Below, piece by piece: positions 25,805 to 34,165 of a stretch of 64,000 nucleotides of DNA. The stretch lies in assembly GCF_003865135.1 (NCBI RefSeq), contig NZ_BHZC01000001.1:2914001-2978000 (forward strand), read 5' to 3'. A program made the position numbers and the translations under genes. The notes under the pieces are model-generated. The model saw only the letters and a list, made by a program, of their open reading frames with translations, searched no databases and was not told where the DNA came from. The first letter of the stretch is position 1; each line of letters starts with the position of its first letter. This DNA comes from Streptomyces chrestomyceticus JCM 4735. GTDB taxonomy: Bacteria; Actinomycetota; Actinomycetes; Streptomycetales; Streptomycetaceae.

Positions 25805-27453
25805 GACCGCCCCGAGCGCCCGCCGGGAGCATCCGGCACCCTGCCGCCCAGCCGCTCCAGCACCGGACTGGCGAGCACCGCGAACGCCTGCGCCGACTCC
25901 TGGAGCCGCATCTCCCCGGTGTCGTCGGCGACCAGCGCCGGGAAGTCGGGCAGCCGGCCCATGTAGGGCTCCAGGGCGCGCCCGACCGCCTCCACGACGG
26001 CCAGCGACTGCTGGGTGCCGAGACCGCTGAAGAGGAGTTCGCGCACGCCGGGCCGGAAGTCGTAGACGGGCTGCCCGGAGCCGGTGCCCAGCGGCCCGCC
26101 GAACCCGCCGAGGGACCGCGCCCCGCGCGGGGCGGTGACGCGTTCCAGCAGGCCGCCGAGGAGGATCTCGGCGACCTGGGTGGGTCCGGCGTCGCTCATC
26201 GTGGCGGCGCGCACCAGTTGCATCAGGGGGACGGTGAGCGGGTTGATGGCGGAGAGGCGTACGGCCAGGCGGTACGACTCGGGCGAGAACGCGCCGCGGA
26301 AGTGCGCGACCAGGTCCTCGGCGGAGCCGGCCGGCCGCGGCGGGTCCTGCTCCGGTTCCTCGCCCAGCAGCACCGTGTCGATCAGGTGCGGGACGCCGGG
26401 ACGGGTCAGCAGCGCGGCCCACTGCCCGAGCCCGCCGGGGGTCAGCGGGACGACGGGCAGCGCCACCGTGCCCGGCTCCTCGGCCTCGGGGTCCGGCTCG
26501 CCCGTCAGCGGGTCGAGCACGCCGGTCCGGTCGGGGCCGGCGAACTCCACCGGGGAGGTCAGCAGCCGGGGCTGGGCGTCCAGCGCGGTGCCCCGCCACA
26601 GCCGCCGCGGCAGCGGGTGCAGCACCGCCACCGGCCCGTAACGGCCCCAGCGGCGTACGGCGCGCGCCGCGTCCGGGGTCCGCCACCCCGGGCTCGTGCC
26701 GTCGGTGAGGACGAAGGTCAGGGTGGGGCCCGCGGCCCACGGCAGCCGGCCCAGGACGGCCATGTCCAGCGGGTCGAAGGCGCACACCCGCACGCTGCGG
26801 AAGATGCCGCCCCGGTCCAGCACCGACCGCAGCTCACCGGCCAACTGGCTCCACACCTGCATCGAGGGCGCCTCGTCCACCAGCAGCACGGCGGACCAGC
26901 GCCGCTCCTGGTCGGGCCGCGAGACGACGTCGAACAGCGCGGTCTCGGCAGCGAGCCGGACGGTGGCCTCCACGTCGGTCACGCGGCGGTGGGGGTGCGG
27001 CTCGAACCTGCGCAGCGGGCGCAGGGCCCGGGACAGGTGCTGGGGCCTGGCGAGCGCGCGGCGCCCGGGCGCGCGGGCGGGCCGGGCCCGGCGGCTGAGC
27101 GCGCTGCCGCCCTCGCTGCCCATCGCGTACAGGGAACGCTGCGACGGAAGTACGGTCGCGGGGACGCCGCCGGGCAGGTCGCCGAACGCACCGTCCTCAC
27201 GCGGCCCGTCCGTACCGCCCGCCTCCCCCGGACCACCGCCGGAAGCGTCTTCGGGCGCGCCCGCCGGGTCCCCCTGACCGGGCTCGTCCGAGGGCGCGTC
27301 CGACCCGGTGTCCCGCGCGGACTCCGGTGCGGGCAGCGCGGAGCGGAGCTCGCCCTCGCGCACCGCGCGGGCCAGCCACAGGACGTCCAGGAGTTCGCCC
27401 GCGTCGAGGTCGTAGCCCTGGCCCGCGAGGATCTGCCGCAGCCGGTCGATCAT
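25246..27453 (-). CDS. SAV_2336-type vWA-like protein (N-terminal part; frameshift near 25.82 kb)
   Basis: vWA partner of the trypsin/VMAP-MoxR operon. The first 45 residues (MIDRLRQILAGQGYDLDAGELLDVLWLA) match the SAV_2336 N-terminal family. A Gly/Asp/Glu-rich linker follows, then a vWA-like fold (about 170-420) with a degenerate MIDAS, LLVDEAPSM in place of DxSxS, and a helical region (about 430-540) ending LERLGGRVPDAPGG. Beyond this (about base 25830) the frame becomes Pro/Arg-rich and non-coding, while the next frame continues the linker into BTAD modules, giving about 1767 residues if restored. The ATG overlaps the MoxR stop (ATGA), so translation is coupled. Confidence 0.85.
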   Translation of the reverse strand: MIDRLRQILAGQGYDLDAGELLDVLWLARAVREGELRSALPAPESARDTGSDAPSDEPGQGDPAGAPEDASGGGPGEAGGTDGPREDGAFGDLPGGVPATVLPSQRSLYAMGSEGGSALSRRARPARAPGRRALARPQHLSRALRPLRRFEPHPHRRVTDVEATVRLAAETALFDVVSRPDQERRWSAVLLVDEAPSMQVWSQLAGELRSVLDRGGIFRSVRVCAFDPLDMAVLGRLPWAAGPTLTFVLTDGTSPGWRTPDAARAVRRWGRYGPVAVLHPLPRRLWRGTALDAQPRLLTSPVEFAGPDRTGVLDPLTGEPDPEAEEPGTVALPVVPLTPGGLGQWAALLTRPGVPHLIDTVLLGEEPEQDPPRPAGSAEDLVAHFRGAFSPESYRLAVRLSAINPLTVPLMQLVRAATMSDAGPTQVAEILLGGLLERVTAPRGARSLGGFGGPLGTGSGQPVYDFRPGVRELLFSGLGTQQSLAVVEAVGRALEPYMGRLPDFPALVADDTGEMRLQESAQAFAVLASPVLERLGGRVPDAPGGRSGRSWPAGPTSPRGRTTGFRAPPAHPPPWTRLSRRPRRRPPWKLRPRPSAAGRPKSLSKSPPARSRSPPSSPPRTRREPGPSPPCPSRNCASRCASPCSGRSGCGAATSGSTSPPAWTGPCSRPSCCATKASPPRPNCSTRSGAVTRRAAPVRCWTTASRGCARPSARTSTSWSASVSAMPCARTPGPT
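25812..25835 (-). other. Predicted one-base frameshift joining vWA and BTAD parts
   Basis: Within this stretch coding potential passes from the upstream frame to the frame that overlaps it by one base. A single missing G/C in the GC-rich run around GCTCCCGGCGGG would restore one continuous protein. Whether it is a sequencing deletion, a mutation or programmed slippage cannot be decided here. Confidence 0.65.
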
Positions 27454-28469
27454 GGCGACATGGGTTCGTCCAGGCGGTGCATGACCGCGGCGAGCAGCTC
27501 GTCCTTGGTCAGGTCGGCACCGGTGATCCGCAGGTGGACGGCGGCCAGCAACTGGTCGGTGGCGAGCGTCTCGGTCTTGGAGCGCTGGAGGAAGCCGTCG
27601 ATGAGGTCCTCGGCCTCGGTGAGCGCCTGCGGCCCCAGGTTGTGGGCGACGATCTGGCGCAGCCGTTCGGGGGTCGGGTCGGGCAGGTCCAGACGGACGC
27701 AGCGGCGCAGGAAGGCGGGCGGGAACTCCCGTTCGCCGTTGCTCGTCATCACCACGACCGGGAAGTGCGCGCAGGACACCACGCCGCGGTGCACCCGTAC
27801 CCGCTCCCGGCTGCCGTCGGTCAGCACATGCACGTCCTGGTGCTGCTCGGACAGCCGCGCCAGCTCCGGGATCTCGAACTCGCCCTCCTCCAGCACCACC
27901 AGCAGGTCGTTGGGCAGGTCGATGTCGGACTTGTCCAGCTCGTCGACGAGCAGCACCCGGGGCCGGTCGGTGGCGGCCAGCGCCGTACCGAGCGGGCCCA
28001 GGCGCAGGTAGTGGCCGATGTCGGTGGTGAAGGAGCCGCGGTGGTCCCGGAGCCGGCGCGGCGCCGTACGGACCGCCTCCCGCTCGCGGCGCAGCGACGC
28101 CTCGCGCAGCCGGCCCACCGCGTCGTAGCGGTAGAGCGCGTCGGCGAGGGTGGAGCGGGAGTTGACGGACCAGCGCAGCACGTCGCCGAGCCCCAGCTCG
28201 GCGGCGACGGCGCGGGCCAGCGAGCTCTTGCCGGTGCCCGGGCGGCCGGTGACCAGCAGCGGGCGGTGCAGGTGCAGGGCGGCGTTGACGACGGACACCT
28301 CGTTGCGGTCCATCAGGTACGGCGCGGGCGCCTCGGCCCGCCTGCGGGCGGCGGCGAAGTAGCGCCACGGGGGCGCCGCCGGCAGCGGCGCCGGACCGCG
28401 GAACACCCACCAGCCCTCGGGCTCCGGCCCGGCTTGCGGGCCGTGGTCGGGCGTGCTCTGTCGGGCCAC
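27450..28469 (-). CDS. MoxR-family AAA+ ATPase
   Basis: A 339-residue AAA+ ATPase. Walker A is GRPGTGKS (about residues 75-82), Walker B VLLVDELDK, sensor 1 VVMTSNGEREF and an Arg finger region FLRRCVRLDLP follow. MoxR ATPases act with vWA proteins as chaperone-like remodelling machines; here the vWA partner is the next gene, with which it overlaps by ATGA. The GTG at 28469 is chosen because GAAGGAG sits eight bases upstream; the frame opens at 28508 without such a site. It lies 57 bases after the trypsin/VMAP gene and is the predicted switch of the system. Confidence 0.92.
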   Translation of the reverse strand: MARQSTPDHGPQAGPEPEGWWVFRGPAPLPAAPPWRYFAAARRRAEAPAPYLMDRNEVSVVNAALHLHRPLLVTGRPGTGKSSLARAVAAELGLGDVLRWSVNSRSTLADALYRYDAVGRLREASLRREREAVRTAPRRLRDHRGSFTTDIGHYLRLGPLGTALAATDRPRVLLVDELDKSDIDLPNDLLVVLEEGEFEIPELARLSEQHQDVHVLTDGSRERVRVHRGVVSCAHFPVVVMTSNGEREFPPAFLRRCVRLDLPDPTPERLRQIVAHNLGPQALTEAEDLIDGFLQRSKTETLATDQLLAAVHLRITGADLTKDELLAAVMHRLDEPMSP

Positions 28470-28526
28470 GGGTCGTTCTCCTTCGTCCTTGCTCACATGC
28501 TGCGTCACGTCTGGGTCACCGGTGGG

Positions 28527-30866
28527 TCATGGTTGGGTCAGTACCCAGGCGTCCGGGGCCAGTTGCGGTGGCCGGTGGTCGGGCGCGTCGTACATCAGGG
28601 AGAGCTGGCGTCCCCGGTGGCCGGTGGACGCGGCCTCGGCGACCGCCTTGGCCCGCTCCAGCCGTACGGTCTCGGGGAGCTGGGTGTGATGCCCGCCCTC
28701 GACCAGTTCGAGCAGGCCCGCCGCGACGCTCTCGCCGTGCTCCTCGCGGTGCCACAGGACCGTGTGGACGCCCGCCTGGACGCACTGGCGCAGCAGCGCC
28801 CCGTGGTGCCGCGGCTCACAGCAGACGATCACCGTGCCCACCTCGGGCTGCAGTTCCAGGCGGGCGCGGGCCACCTTGCGGTCGGTGCTGCCGTGGTCCA
28901 GGACGAGGCTGCGGGCGGTGTCCAGGGCGGCGGTGCGCCGCTTCCACCCGGCGTAGCTCTCCCGCGAACGCCGGGCGGTGCGGATCACCACCCGGCGGGT
29001 GAAGCCCAGCCCGAAGGGGCCGTCCTCGTCGCTGTCGAAGGACTCCCAGCGGTCCACCGGCAGCCCGAGCCAGGCGGCGGGCAGGAAGAACTCGACGAGG
29101 GCCGGCTCGGGGTCCTCGCGGATCTCCTCGACCAGCACCCGGTGGATGTCGTCCACCACCTGCTCGCTGGTCACCTCGGTGTCCCGGGCGAGGACGAGGC
29201 GGTGCGGGGCGTCGCCGCCGCTCCACGCCCAGACCTGGTACGTGTAGTGCCGTCCGGTGGCGGTGGGCAGCAGTTCCACCTGGACGCGCGGCACCTCCGA
29301 CAGCCGCGCGCCGCCCTCGGTCCCGTACCGGGACGGGCGGCTGCCGTTCGCCGAGGGGGCGGGGCCCACCGGCGCCGGGGCCGCCTCCACCGGTGCTGTG
29401 CCCACCGGTGCCGTGCCCACCGCGGCGCTCCCGACGCCCGCCCAGCCGGCGGGCGGCCGCGTGTCATGGTGAGCCGCGTTGCGGGCGGCGTGAAGATCCG
29501 TGGGGTGGAATGACGGGCGGGTGTGGTGCTCGGCCGCGGCCCGTGCCCGTTCCGCGCGGTAGCCCCGCACGTCGGCCGCGTACTGGCGTACGGCGGCCAC
29601 GTCGACGCCCAGCCGCAGGGCGGTCCGCTCCGTCCATGCCTCCAGGTCCTCGGCGGGGTACGCGCCCGCCTCGCTCTCGTCGACCCCGATCCGCACCACG
29701 CCCTGCAGCAGCGGCGGCATGGGCTGCGCGCCCTGGGCCTCGAAGCCCTCCAGGACGTCGAGGGCGTCGGCCAGCCCGGTGACGGCGGGCAGTTCGATGG
29801 CGTGCGGCAGTACGTCGGCGAGCAACTGACGCGGGTCCGTACGGCCGCAGTGCGCCAGCAGGCCGTTCAGGTCGCGCTGCTGCTTGCGGGTCAGGGACTC
29901 GCCGGGGCTGACGGCGCGGGCGACCCTGCGCAGCCGTTCCCACTGCGGCCCGCTGCCGGCCGGCATCACCTCCCGTACGGCCTGGAGGAGTTCGGGCACG
30001 CCGCGCCGGACCCCCACGGCCAGGCCGACCAGCCGGTCCAGGTCGGCGCCGGGGCCCAGGGACGGCCGCAGCAGCCGGGAGGCGAGCAGTTCCTCGCAGC
30101 CGCGGACCGCGTCCGGGGTGGTCAGGATCGTCTCCAGGACGGCCAGCAACTGCTGGACGCCGCGCCGGGCGGTGGGCACCAGGGGCGGCGGCAGCTCGGG
30201 CAGTTCGGCCTCGATCGCCGGGACGCTGATCGCGTAGAGGGTGGCGGCGGCCGGGGGCTGCCGGGCACCGGCCGGGGCCTGGAGGTCGGCCACCACGAGT
30301 CCGACGACGGCCTGCCGGTCGCGGTCCCACAGCGGCCCGCCGCTGAACCCCTCCCTGACCTCGGTGCCGCCGACCACGTCCAGCGCCACCCAGGGCGGCG
30401 CGGAGACCCGGGGCACCGCGCGCACGGTGGGCAGCGGGTGGCCGCTGGCCCACAGGGCGATGACCTCGTTGCCGTAGGCGTGCGGGAGGAAGGGGGCGGG
30501 TTCGGCCCCGGCGGGCGCGGGGCCCGGCAGGCGGAGCACGGCCAGGTCGCCGTGGTGGAGGTGGGCGCCGGGCGGTACGGGTCTGCTGCCGCCCGCCGTC
30601 GCGCGCGGCGGGCTCCACAGGGCGGGCTCCACCCGGGCGGTCAGGTCCCGGTCGGCCGCGACGTGCGGCAGCCGGACGCGGACCTCCTGGCCCGGGCCCG
30701 GCAGCGTCTGGTCGTAACGGTCCCGGCCCAGCGCGCTGTTGACGACGTGCGCGCAGGTGAGCACGAGGTCGTCGGCGAGCAGGACGCCGGCGCCCACGGC
30801 CCTTCCGGTGTCGCGTACCGAGACGAAGGAGCGGAACAGCGGCTGATCCACGCCGGACACCACCAT
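28527..30866 (-). CDS. Trypsin-like protease with VMAP-C domain
   Basis: Predicted effector/sensor of the conflict operon, 779 residues. Residues about 1-225 form a trypsin-like serine protease with an intact triad: His40 (LTCAHVV), Asp107 (HHGDLAVL) and Ser175 (EGFSGGPLW). Helical effector-associated and VMAP middle regions follow (about 230-445). A low-complexity Pro/Ala/Val linker with repeated VGTAP leads to a VMAP-C domain (about 500-779) with VEFFLPAAWL and the terminal LMYDAPDHRPP motif. No signal peptide is present, so the protease acts in the cytoplasm. The ATG is preceded by GAGGA; the gene starts 7 bases after the Trypco1-type gene. Confidence 0.9.
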   Translation of the reverse strand: MVVSGVDQPLFRSFVSVRDTGRAVGAGVLLADDLVLTCAHVVNSALGRDRYDQTLPGPGQEVRVRLPHVAADRDLTARVEPALWSPPRATAGGSRPVPPGAHLHHGDLAVLRLPGPAPAGAEPAPFLPHAYGNEVIALWASGHPLPTVRAVPRVSAPPWVALDVVGGTEVREGFSGGPLWDRDRQAVVGLVVADLQAPAGARQPPAAATLYAISVPAIEAELPELPPPLVPTARRGVQQLLAVLETILTTPDAVRGCEELLASRLLRPSLGPGADLDRLVGLAVGVRRGVPELLQAVREVMPAGSGPQWERLRRVARAVSPGESLTRKQQRDLNGLLAHCGRTDPRQLLADVLPHAIELPAVTGLADALDVLEGFEAQGAQPMPPLLQGVVRIGVDESEAGAYPAEDLEAWTERTALRLGVDVAAVRQYAADVRGYRAERARAAAEHHTRPSFHPTDLHAARNAAHHDTRPPAGWAGVGSAAVGTAPVGTAPVEAAPAPVGPAPSANGSRPSRYGTEGGARLSEVPRVQVELLPTATGRHYTYQVWAWSGGDAPHRLVLARDTEVTSEQVVDDIHRVLVEEIREDPEPALVEFFLPAAWLGLPVDRWESFDSDEDGPFGLGFTRRVVIRTARRSRESYAGWKRRTAALDTARSLVLDHGSTDRKVARARLELQPEVGTVIVCCEPRHHGALLRQCVQAGVHTVLWHREEHGESVAAGLLELVEGGHHTQLPETVRLERAKAVAEAASTGHRGRQLSLMYDAPDHRPPQLAPDAWVLTQP
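29385..29430. repeat. 15-base direct repeats encoding the VGTAP linker
   Basis: Three imperfect 15-base units with the core CCACCGGTGC encode the VGTAPVGTAP linker of the trypsin/VMAP protein. They are in phase with codons, so unit number could vary without disrupting the frame. Confidence 0.6.
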
Positions 30867-30873
30867 GCCGTCC

Positions 30874-31314
30874 TCAGGTCGTGCTGCCGCTGCCGAGGTT
30901 CCAGGTGGCGGAGACCTTGAAGCTGGCCTCGCCCTGGCCGGAGAAGACCCCCAGGCTCAGGTCCGAGCCGAGGGTGACGCCGAACTCCACCGTGACCTCG
31001 TCCGGCCGGTGGTCGCCGGCGGCGAGCGAACGGTGGATGCTGCCCAGGACGGCGCCCAGCGGCCGCAGGGCGCCCTCCAGCGTCTCGCCGCCCCGGGTCA
31101 GCGCCCGGGCGACCCGTCCGTCCACGCTGACCGGGCGGGAGTGGCCGAAGCCGTCCGGCAGCTCCAGTCCGGCGTCGTCACCCTCCCCGGGCTTCTCGGG
31201 CTCCGCGGGCCGCGCCGCGCCGTTCGTACCGTGGGCGCCGGCCGGGGCCAAGTGCAGCCAGACGACCGTGTTTTCACCGGTGCCTTCGTCGATGCTCAGT
31301 GCCATTTCCCCCAT
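30874..31314 (-). CDS. Trypco1-type (CU044_2847-like) trypsin co-occurring protein
   Basis: A 146-residue protein matching the small family that co-occurs with trypsin-like conflict proteins (trypsin-co-occurring domain 1). After a short N-terminal strand region (NTVVWLHL) and a Gly/Glu/Pro-rich linker comes a compact domain. Its conserved core is DEVTVEFGVTLGSDLSL, then FKVSATWNL at the C-terminus. It is the first gene of the four-gene operon. ATG choice between 31314 and 31305 is uncertain: neither has a well-spaced Shine-Dalgarno. Its biochemical role in the family is unknown; a regulator or inhibitor of the adjacent protease is an inference only. Confidence 0.82.
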   Translation of the reverse strand: MGEMALSIDEGTGENTVVWLHLAPAGAHGTNGAARPAEPEKPGEGDDAGLELPDGFGHSRPVSVDGRVARALTRGGETLEGALRPLGAVLGSIHRSLAAGDHRPDEVTVEFGVTLGSDLSLGVFSGQGEASFKVSATWNLGSGSTT

Positions 31315-31367
31315 GTGATCAGTCTGACACGTCACCGGGGCCGCCGCGCCCCCTTTGGAAGAGCTGT

Positions 31368-32228
31368 TCAGGCCACGGTGGAGGCGGACCTGGGAGCACG
31401 GGCGAGTTGGCGGGACTGGGCCACGAGATGGTCCGCACTGTCCCAGACCTCCGCGTCCTCCTCCAGGAAGCCGCCCGCCAGGTTGCGGGTGGTGATGGCG
31501 ACGCGCAGCGGGCCGGGGGCCGGACGGCGGCGGACGTGGGTGGTCAGCTCGACGGTGGGGACCCAGCCGGTCAGACCGATCTCGAAGGCGGTGGGCGGCA
31601 GCGCGTCCACCGTCAGCAGCAGCGACAGCGGGTCGGGGTCGCGGCCGTCGGCGAGACCGAACCAGCCGCGCATCTCGCCGTTGCCGGAGGGCGCGCCGAC
31701 GGCCCAGCCGCAGGTGGCCGGATCCAGCCTGATGGTGAGGCGGTCGGCGATGGCGGTGCTGCCGGGGATGGTGGGCTGCCCGCCGGGGGCGCTCTCGGTG
31801 CCCAGGCAGTGTTCGTACGGGGGGATGGCGGGCGGTTTGGCGGTGGTCCGTACGTCGTCGGTGAGGGTGTCGAGGTCGCCGTACGCGGCGAGCACCCGCA
31901 GCCGCTCGACCTCGCTGCCGTCCTCCTCGAACTGGACGAGGGTGGCCGTGCCGGTGGACATGGTGCGGCCGGTGCGGACGACCTCGGTACGGATGACGGC
32001 GGGGCCGGGGACCGAGGCGGTCAGGTAGTGCGCGGTGACCGAGAAGGGGTCCGGGTGCGGCAGGGCGTCGCCGAGGGCGCGGCCCATCAGGGCGAGCAGG
32101 TAGCCGCCGTTGACCGCGTGGATGATCGTCCAGCCCGCGGAGAGGTCCGCCTCGTAGTGGCCGGGGGCGCGGCGGACGACCGCCGTGTCGCGGTCGAATT
32201 CGCTGTTACCTATGGTCACCTGTGCCAT
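31368..32228 (-). CDS. Thioesterase family protein (double hotdog)
   Basis: A 286-residue predicted acyl-CoA thioesterase of the TesB-like double-hotdog type. The first hotdog contains GWTIIHAVNGGYLLALMGRA with the central helix, followed by FSVTAHYLTASVPG. The second has LLLTVDALPPTAFEIG, where the Asp aligns with the catalytic Asp of the family. The acyl substrate is unknown. The ATG at 32228 gives the usual N-terminus (AQVTIGNSEFD). It ends 53 bases before the first gene of the conflict operon and is divergent from the TRIC-family gene. Confidence 0.85.
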   Translation of the reverse strand: MAQVTIGNSEFDRDTAVVRRAPGHYEADLSAGWTIIHAVNGGYLLALMGRALGDALPHPDPFSVTAHYLTASVPGPAVIRTEVVRTGRTMSTGTATLVQFEEDGSEVERLRVLAAYGDLDTLTDDVRTTAKPPAIPPYEHCLGTESAPGGQPTIPGSTAIADRLTIRLDPATCGWAVGAPSGNGEMRGWFGLADGRDPDPLSLLLTVDALPPTAFEIGLTGWVPTVELTTHVRRRPAPGPLRVAITTRNLAGGFLEEDAEVWDSADHLVAQSRQLARAPRSASTVA

Positions 32229-32354
32229 GCGCGGCACGCTACACGGATTTGTTACTGACCGGTAGACCCTTTTTCCTTCAACCGCTCGCGGGCGGCGCCC
32301 CTGGTGGCGTCCGGCGCGCGCGCCACGCCCCGGGCGGCCTGAGATCATGGGCCC

Positions 32355-32972
32355 ATGCTTCACGTGCTCTACCTGGTCGGCATCTCGGCCTTCGCCGCGA
32401 GCGGGGTGCTGGCCGCGTACCGCGCCAACATGGACCCGTTCGGCGGCCTGGTGCTCGCCTTCGCCGCCGCCACCTCCGGCGGCACCCTGCGCAGCCTGAT
32501 CCTCGACGACCACCCGCTGTACTGGACCCACGACTGGGTGCTGCTCACGCTGATCGTCTGCGTCAGCGTCGGCACCATCATCTACCTGCGGTACTGGGAG
32601 CTGCCCCGCAAGTCGCTGCTGGTCGTCGACGCGGTCGGGCTCTCCGTCGTCACCGTCATCGCCGCCCGCGCCGCCATCGCCGCGGGCGCGACCCCCCTCG
32701 CGGTGATCATCCTCGCGGTGATGAGCGGCGTGGCGGGCGAGGTGATCCGCGACGTGCTGTGCGGCGAGTTCCCGCCGCTGCTGCTGCGCGAGGACGTCTA
32801 CGCCATCGCGGCACTCGCCGGCGCCGCCTCCTACCTGGGCCTGCACCACCTCCAGGTGCGCGCCGACATCGCCGCCGTGGTCTGCGCCGGGCTGGTCTTC
32901 GCGCTCCGGATGGCGGCGGTCTACTTCGGCTTCCACCTGCCGCGCCCGCAGCAACTGAAACCGCGCTCCTGA
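32355..32972 (+). CDS. TRIC/UPF0126-family cation channel-like membrane protein
   Basis: A 205-residue integral membrane protein with two copies of the UPF0126/TRIC repeat, seven hydrophobic helices in all. Each repeat has the glycine-rich kinked helix: FAAATSGGTLRSLILDD in the first and MSGVAGEVIRDVLCGEFP in the second, where Gly-Arg-Asp residues line the pore in characterised relatives. Prokaryotic TRIC proteins form trimeric K+-permeable channels; the physiological role here is unknown. It runs convergent to the esterase gene, with 10 bases between stops. Confidence 0.9.
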   Translation: MLHVLYLVGISAFAASGVLAAYRANMDPFGGLVLAFAAATSGGTLRSLILDDHPLYWTHDWVLLTLIVCVSVGTIIYLRYWELPRKSLLVVDAVGLSVVTVIAARAAIAAGATPLAVIILAVMSGVAGEVIRDVLCGEFPPLLLREDVYAIAALAGAASYLGLHHLQVRADIAAVVCAGLVFALRMAAVYFGFHLPRPQQLKPRS

Positions 32973-32982
32973 CCCTCGCGCC

Positions 32983-34044
32983 CTACGCCGACGGCTCCGG
33001 CGCCGTCAGCTCCTGGCTCAGCCACCCGAAGGCCGCCGGGTACATCCGCGTCCACGTCCCGTAGTTGTGCCCGCCGGTCGGCAGCACCAGCGTCTTCACC
33101 CGGGTCCGGGTGCCTTCGGCGGCCTTCTTGAGGCGCTCGATGTTGGCGGGCGGGCTGATCGGGTCCTGCGCCGAGGTCGCGAGGAACAGCCCCACGTCGG
33201 CCTTGGCGTGCCGGACCAGCCACTGCGGGCTGTTGCGCTGCCGCAGCGCCGGGTCGGTGAGCACGTCCGGGTCGCCGGTCAGCGGGTCGGGGTCGAAGGC
33301 CACGCCCGCGCCGAACGTCTTCGGGTACTGGAGCGGCAGCTTGGCCGCGCAGTACCCGCCCGTGGAGAAGCCCAGCAGCCCCCAGTTCTTCGGCCCCGGC
33401 GCGGTGCGGAAGTGGTGGCTGATCAGGTCCGTGACGTCGGTCGCCATCCAGGTCGCGGTCTTGCGGTGCGGGGTGTCGGAGCAGTCGGTGTCCACGCTGC
33501 CCGGGTTGACGACGGGCATGGCGAGGATGAAGGGGTGCGCCGCGTTCCCGTCGACGAGCTGCTGGAGGTCGCCGGGCATGCCGCCCTGTTCGAGCCAGGA
33601 CTGCGGTGAGCCGGGCACGCCGTGCAGCAGCATCACCACGGGGAACTTGGTCTTCCGGTACGCCGGGTCGTCGTACTGCGGCGGTGTCCAGACCATCACC
33701 TGGCCGGACAGTTGGGACTTCGCCCCGCGGAAGTACGTGTCCTTGATGCCGTTCGGACCGGTGTTGAACTTGGCGCGCGCGACCGGCGGCCCCGGCATGG
33801 CGATCGCGTCCTGCTCGGTGCCGAGCAGGTCGTCCCAGGAGGCGTAGAGGCCGTAGCTGTTGTTGATGGCGACGGCGACGACGCAGATGGCGGTGAGCTG
33901 GCACAGGCCGATCAGGAGGATTCTGGCCAGCCAGCGCAGGGGGTGCGGCCCCCGGACTCTGCCCCACAGCAGCAGCGTGGCGAGGACGGCGAGCACCGTC
34001 GCGATCACCAGCACCACGAAGAACGGGGTTCCGGTCAGGCTCAT
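32983..34044 (-). CDS. Membrane-anchored antigen 85-like esterase
   Basis: A 353-residue alpha/beta hydrolase of the esterase D/antigen 85-like group. Two hydrophobic helices at the N-terminus (about residues 8-26 and 42-60) anchor it, with the catalytic domain probably outside. The nucleophile is in LLGFSTGGYCA (GxSxG), the oxyanion region is VVMLLHGVPGSP, and a C-terminal His is in LPTGGHNYGTW. The mycolyl or other acyl-transfer activity of true antigen 85 cannot be assumed, as Streptomyces lack mycolates. The ATG at 34044 has GGGGAGG upstream. Confidence 0.85.
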   Translation of the reverse strand: MSLTGTPFFVVLVIATVLAVLATLLLWGRVRGPHPLRWLARILLIGLCQLTAICVVAVAINNSYGLYASWDDLLGTEQDAIAMPGPPVARAKFNTGPNGIKDTYFRGAKSQLSGQVMVWTPPQYDDPAYRKTKFPVVMLLHGVPGSPQSWLEQGGMPGDLQQLVDGNAAHPFILAMPVVNPGSVDTDCSDTPHRKTATWMATDVTDLISHHFRTAPGPKNWGLLGFSTGGYCAAKLPLQYPKTFGAGVAFDPDPLTGDPDVLTDPALRQRNSPQWLVRHAKADVGLFLATSAQDPISPPANIERLKKAAEGTRTRVKTLVLPTGGHNYGTWTRMYPAAFGWLSQELTAPEPSA

Positions 34045-34109
34045 CCGCCTCCCCTTCCGTCGCTCGTACCCCCTTCGACGGTACGTGACATGATCCGCCC
34101 CGCCATGGG

Positions 34110-34152
34110 GGCGGGCCCGCGCGCCGGAAGGTTTCCGCCGCGCGGGCCCGCC
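34110..34152. terminator. Hairpin terminator downstream of M1 peptidase
   Basis: A perfect 14-bp inverted repeat (34110-34123 and 34139-34152), whose loop contains a second short stem (GGAA/TTCC), lies 13 bases beyond the M1 peptidase stop. Very stable; no U-tract. Confidence 0.75.
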
Positions 34153-34165
34153 GGTGCGCGGTGCG

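Noticed and set aside
25812..25835. Programmed -1 frameshifting in the vWA-BTAD gene
   Set aside because: No slippery heptamer with downstream pseudoknot is evident, and two other genes show the same kind of one-base loss.
22286..25966. 1226-codon plus-strand open frame opposite the BTAD gene
   Set aside because: Long only because high G+C suppresses stops. It has Gly/Gln/Arg/Ala-biased composition and no recognisable domain.
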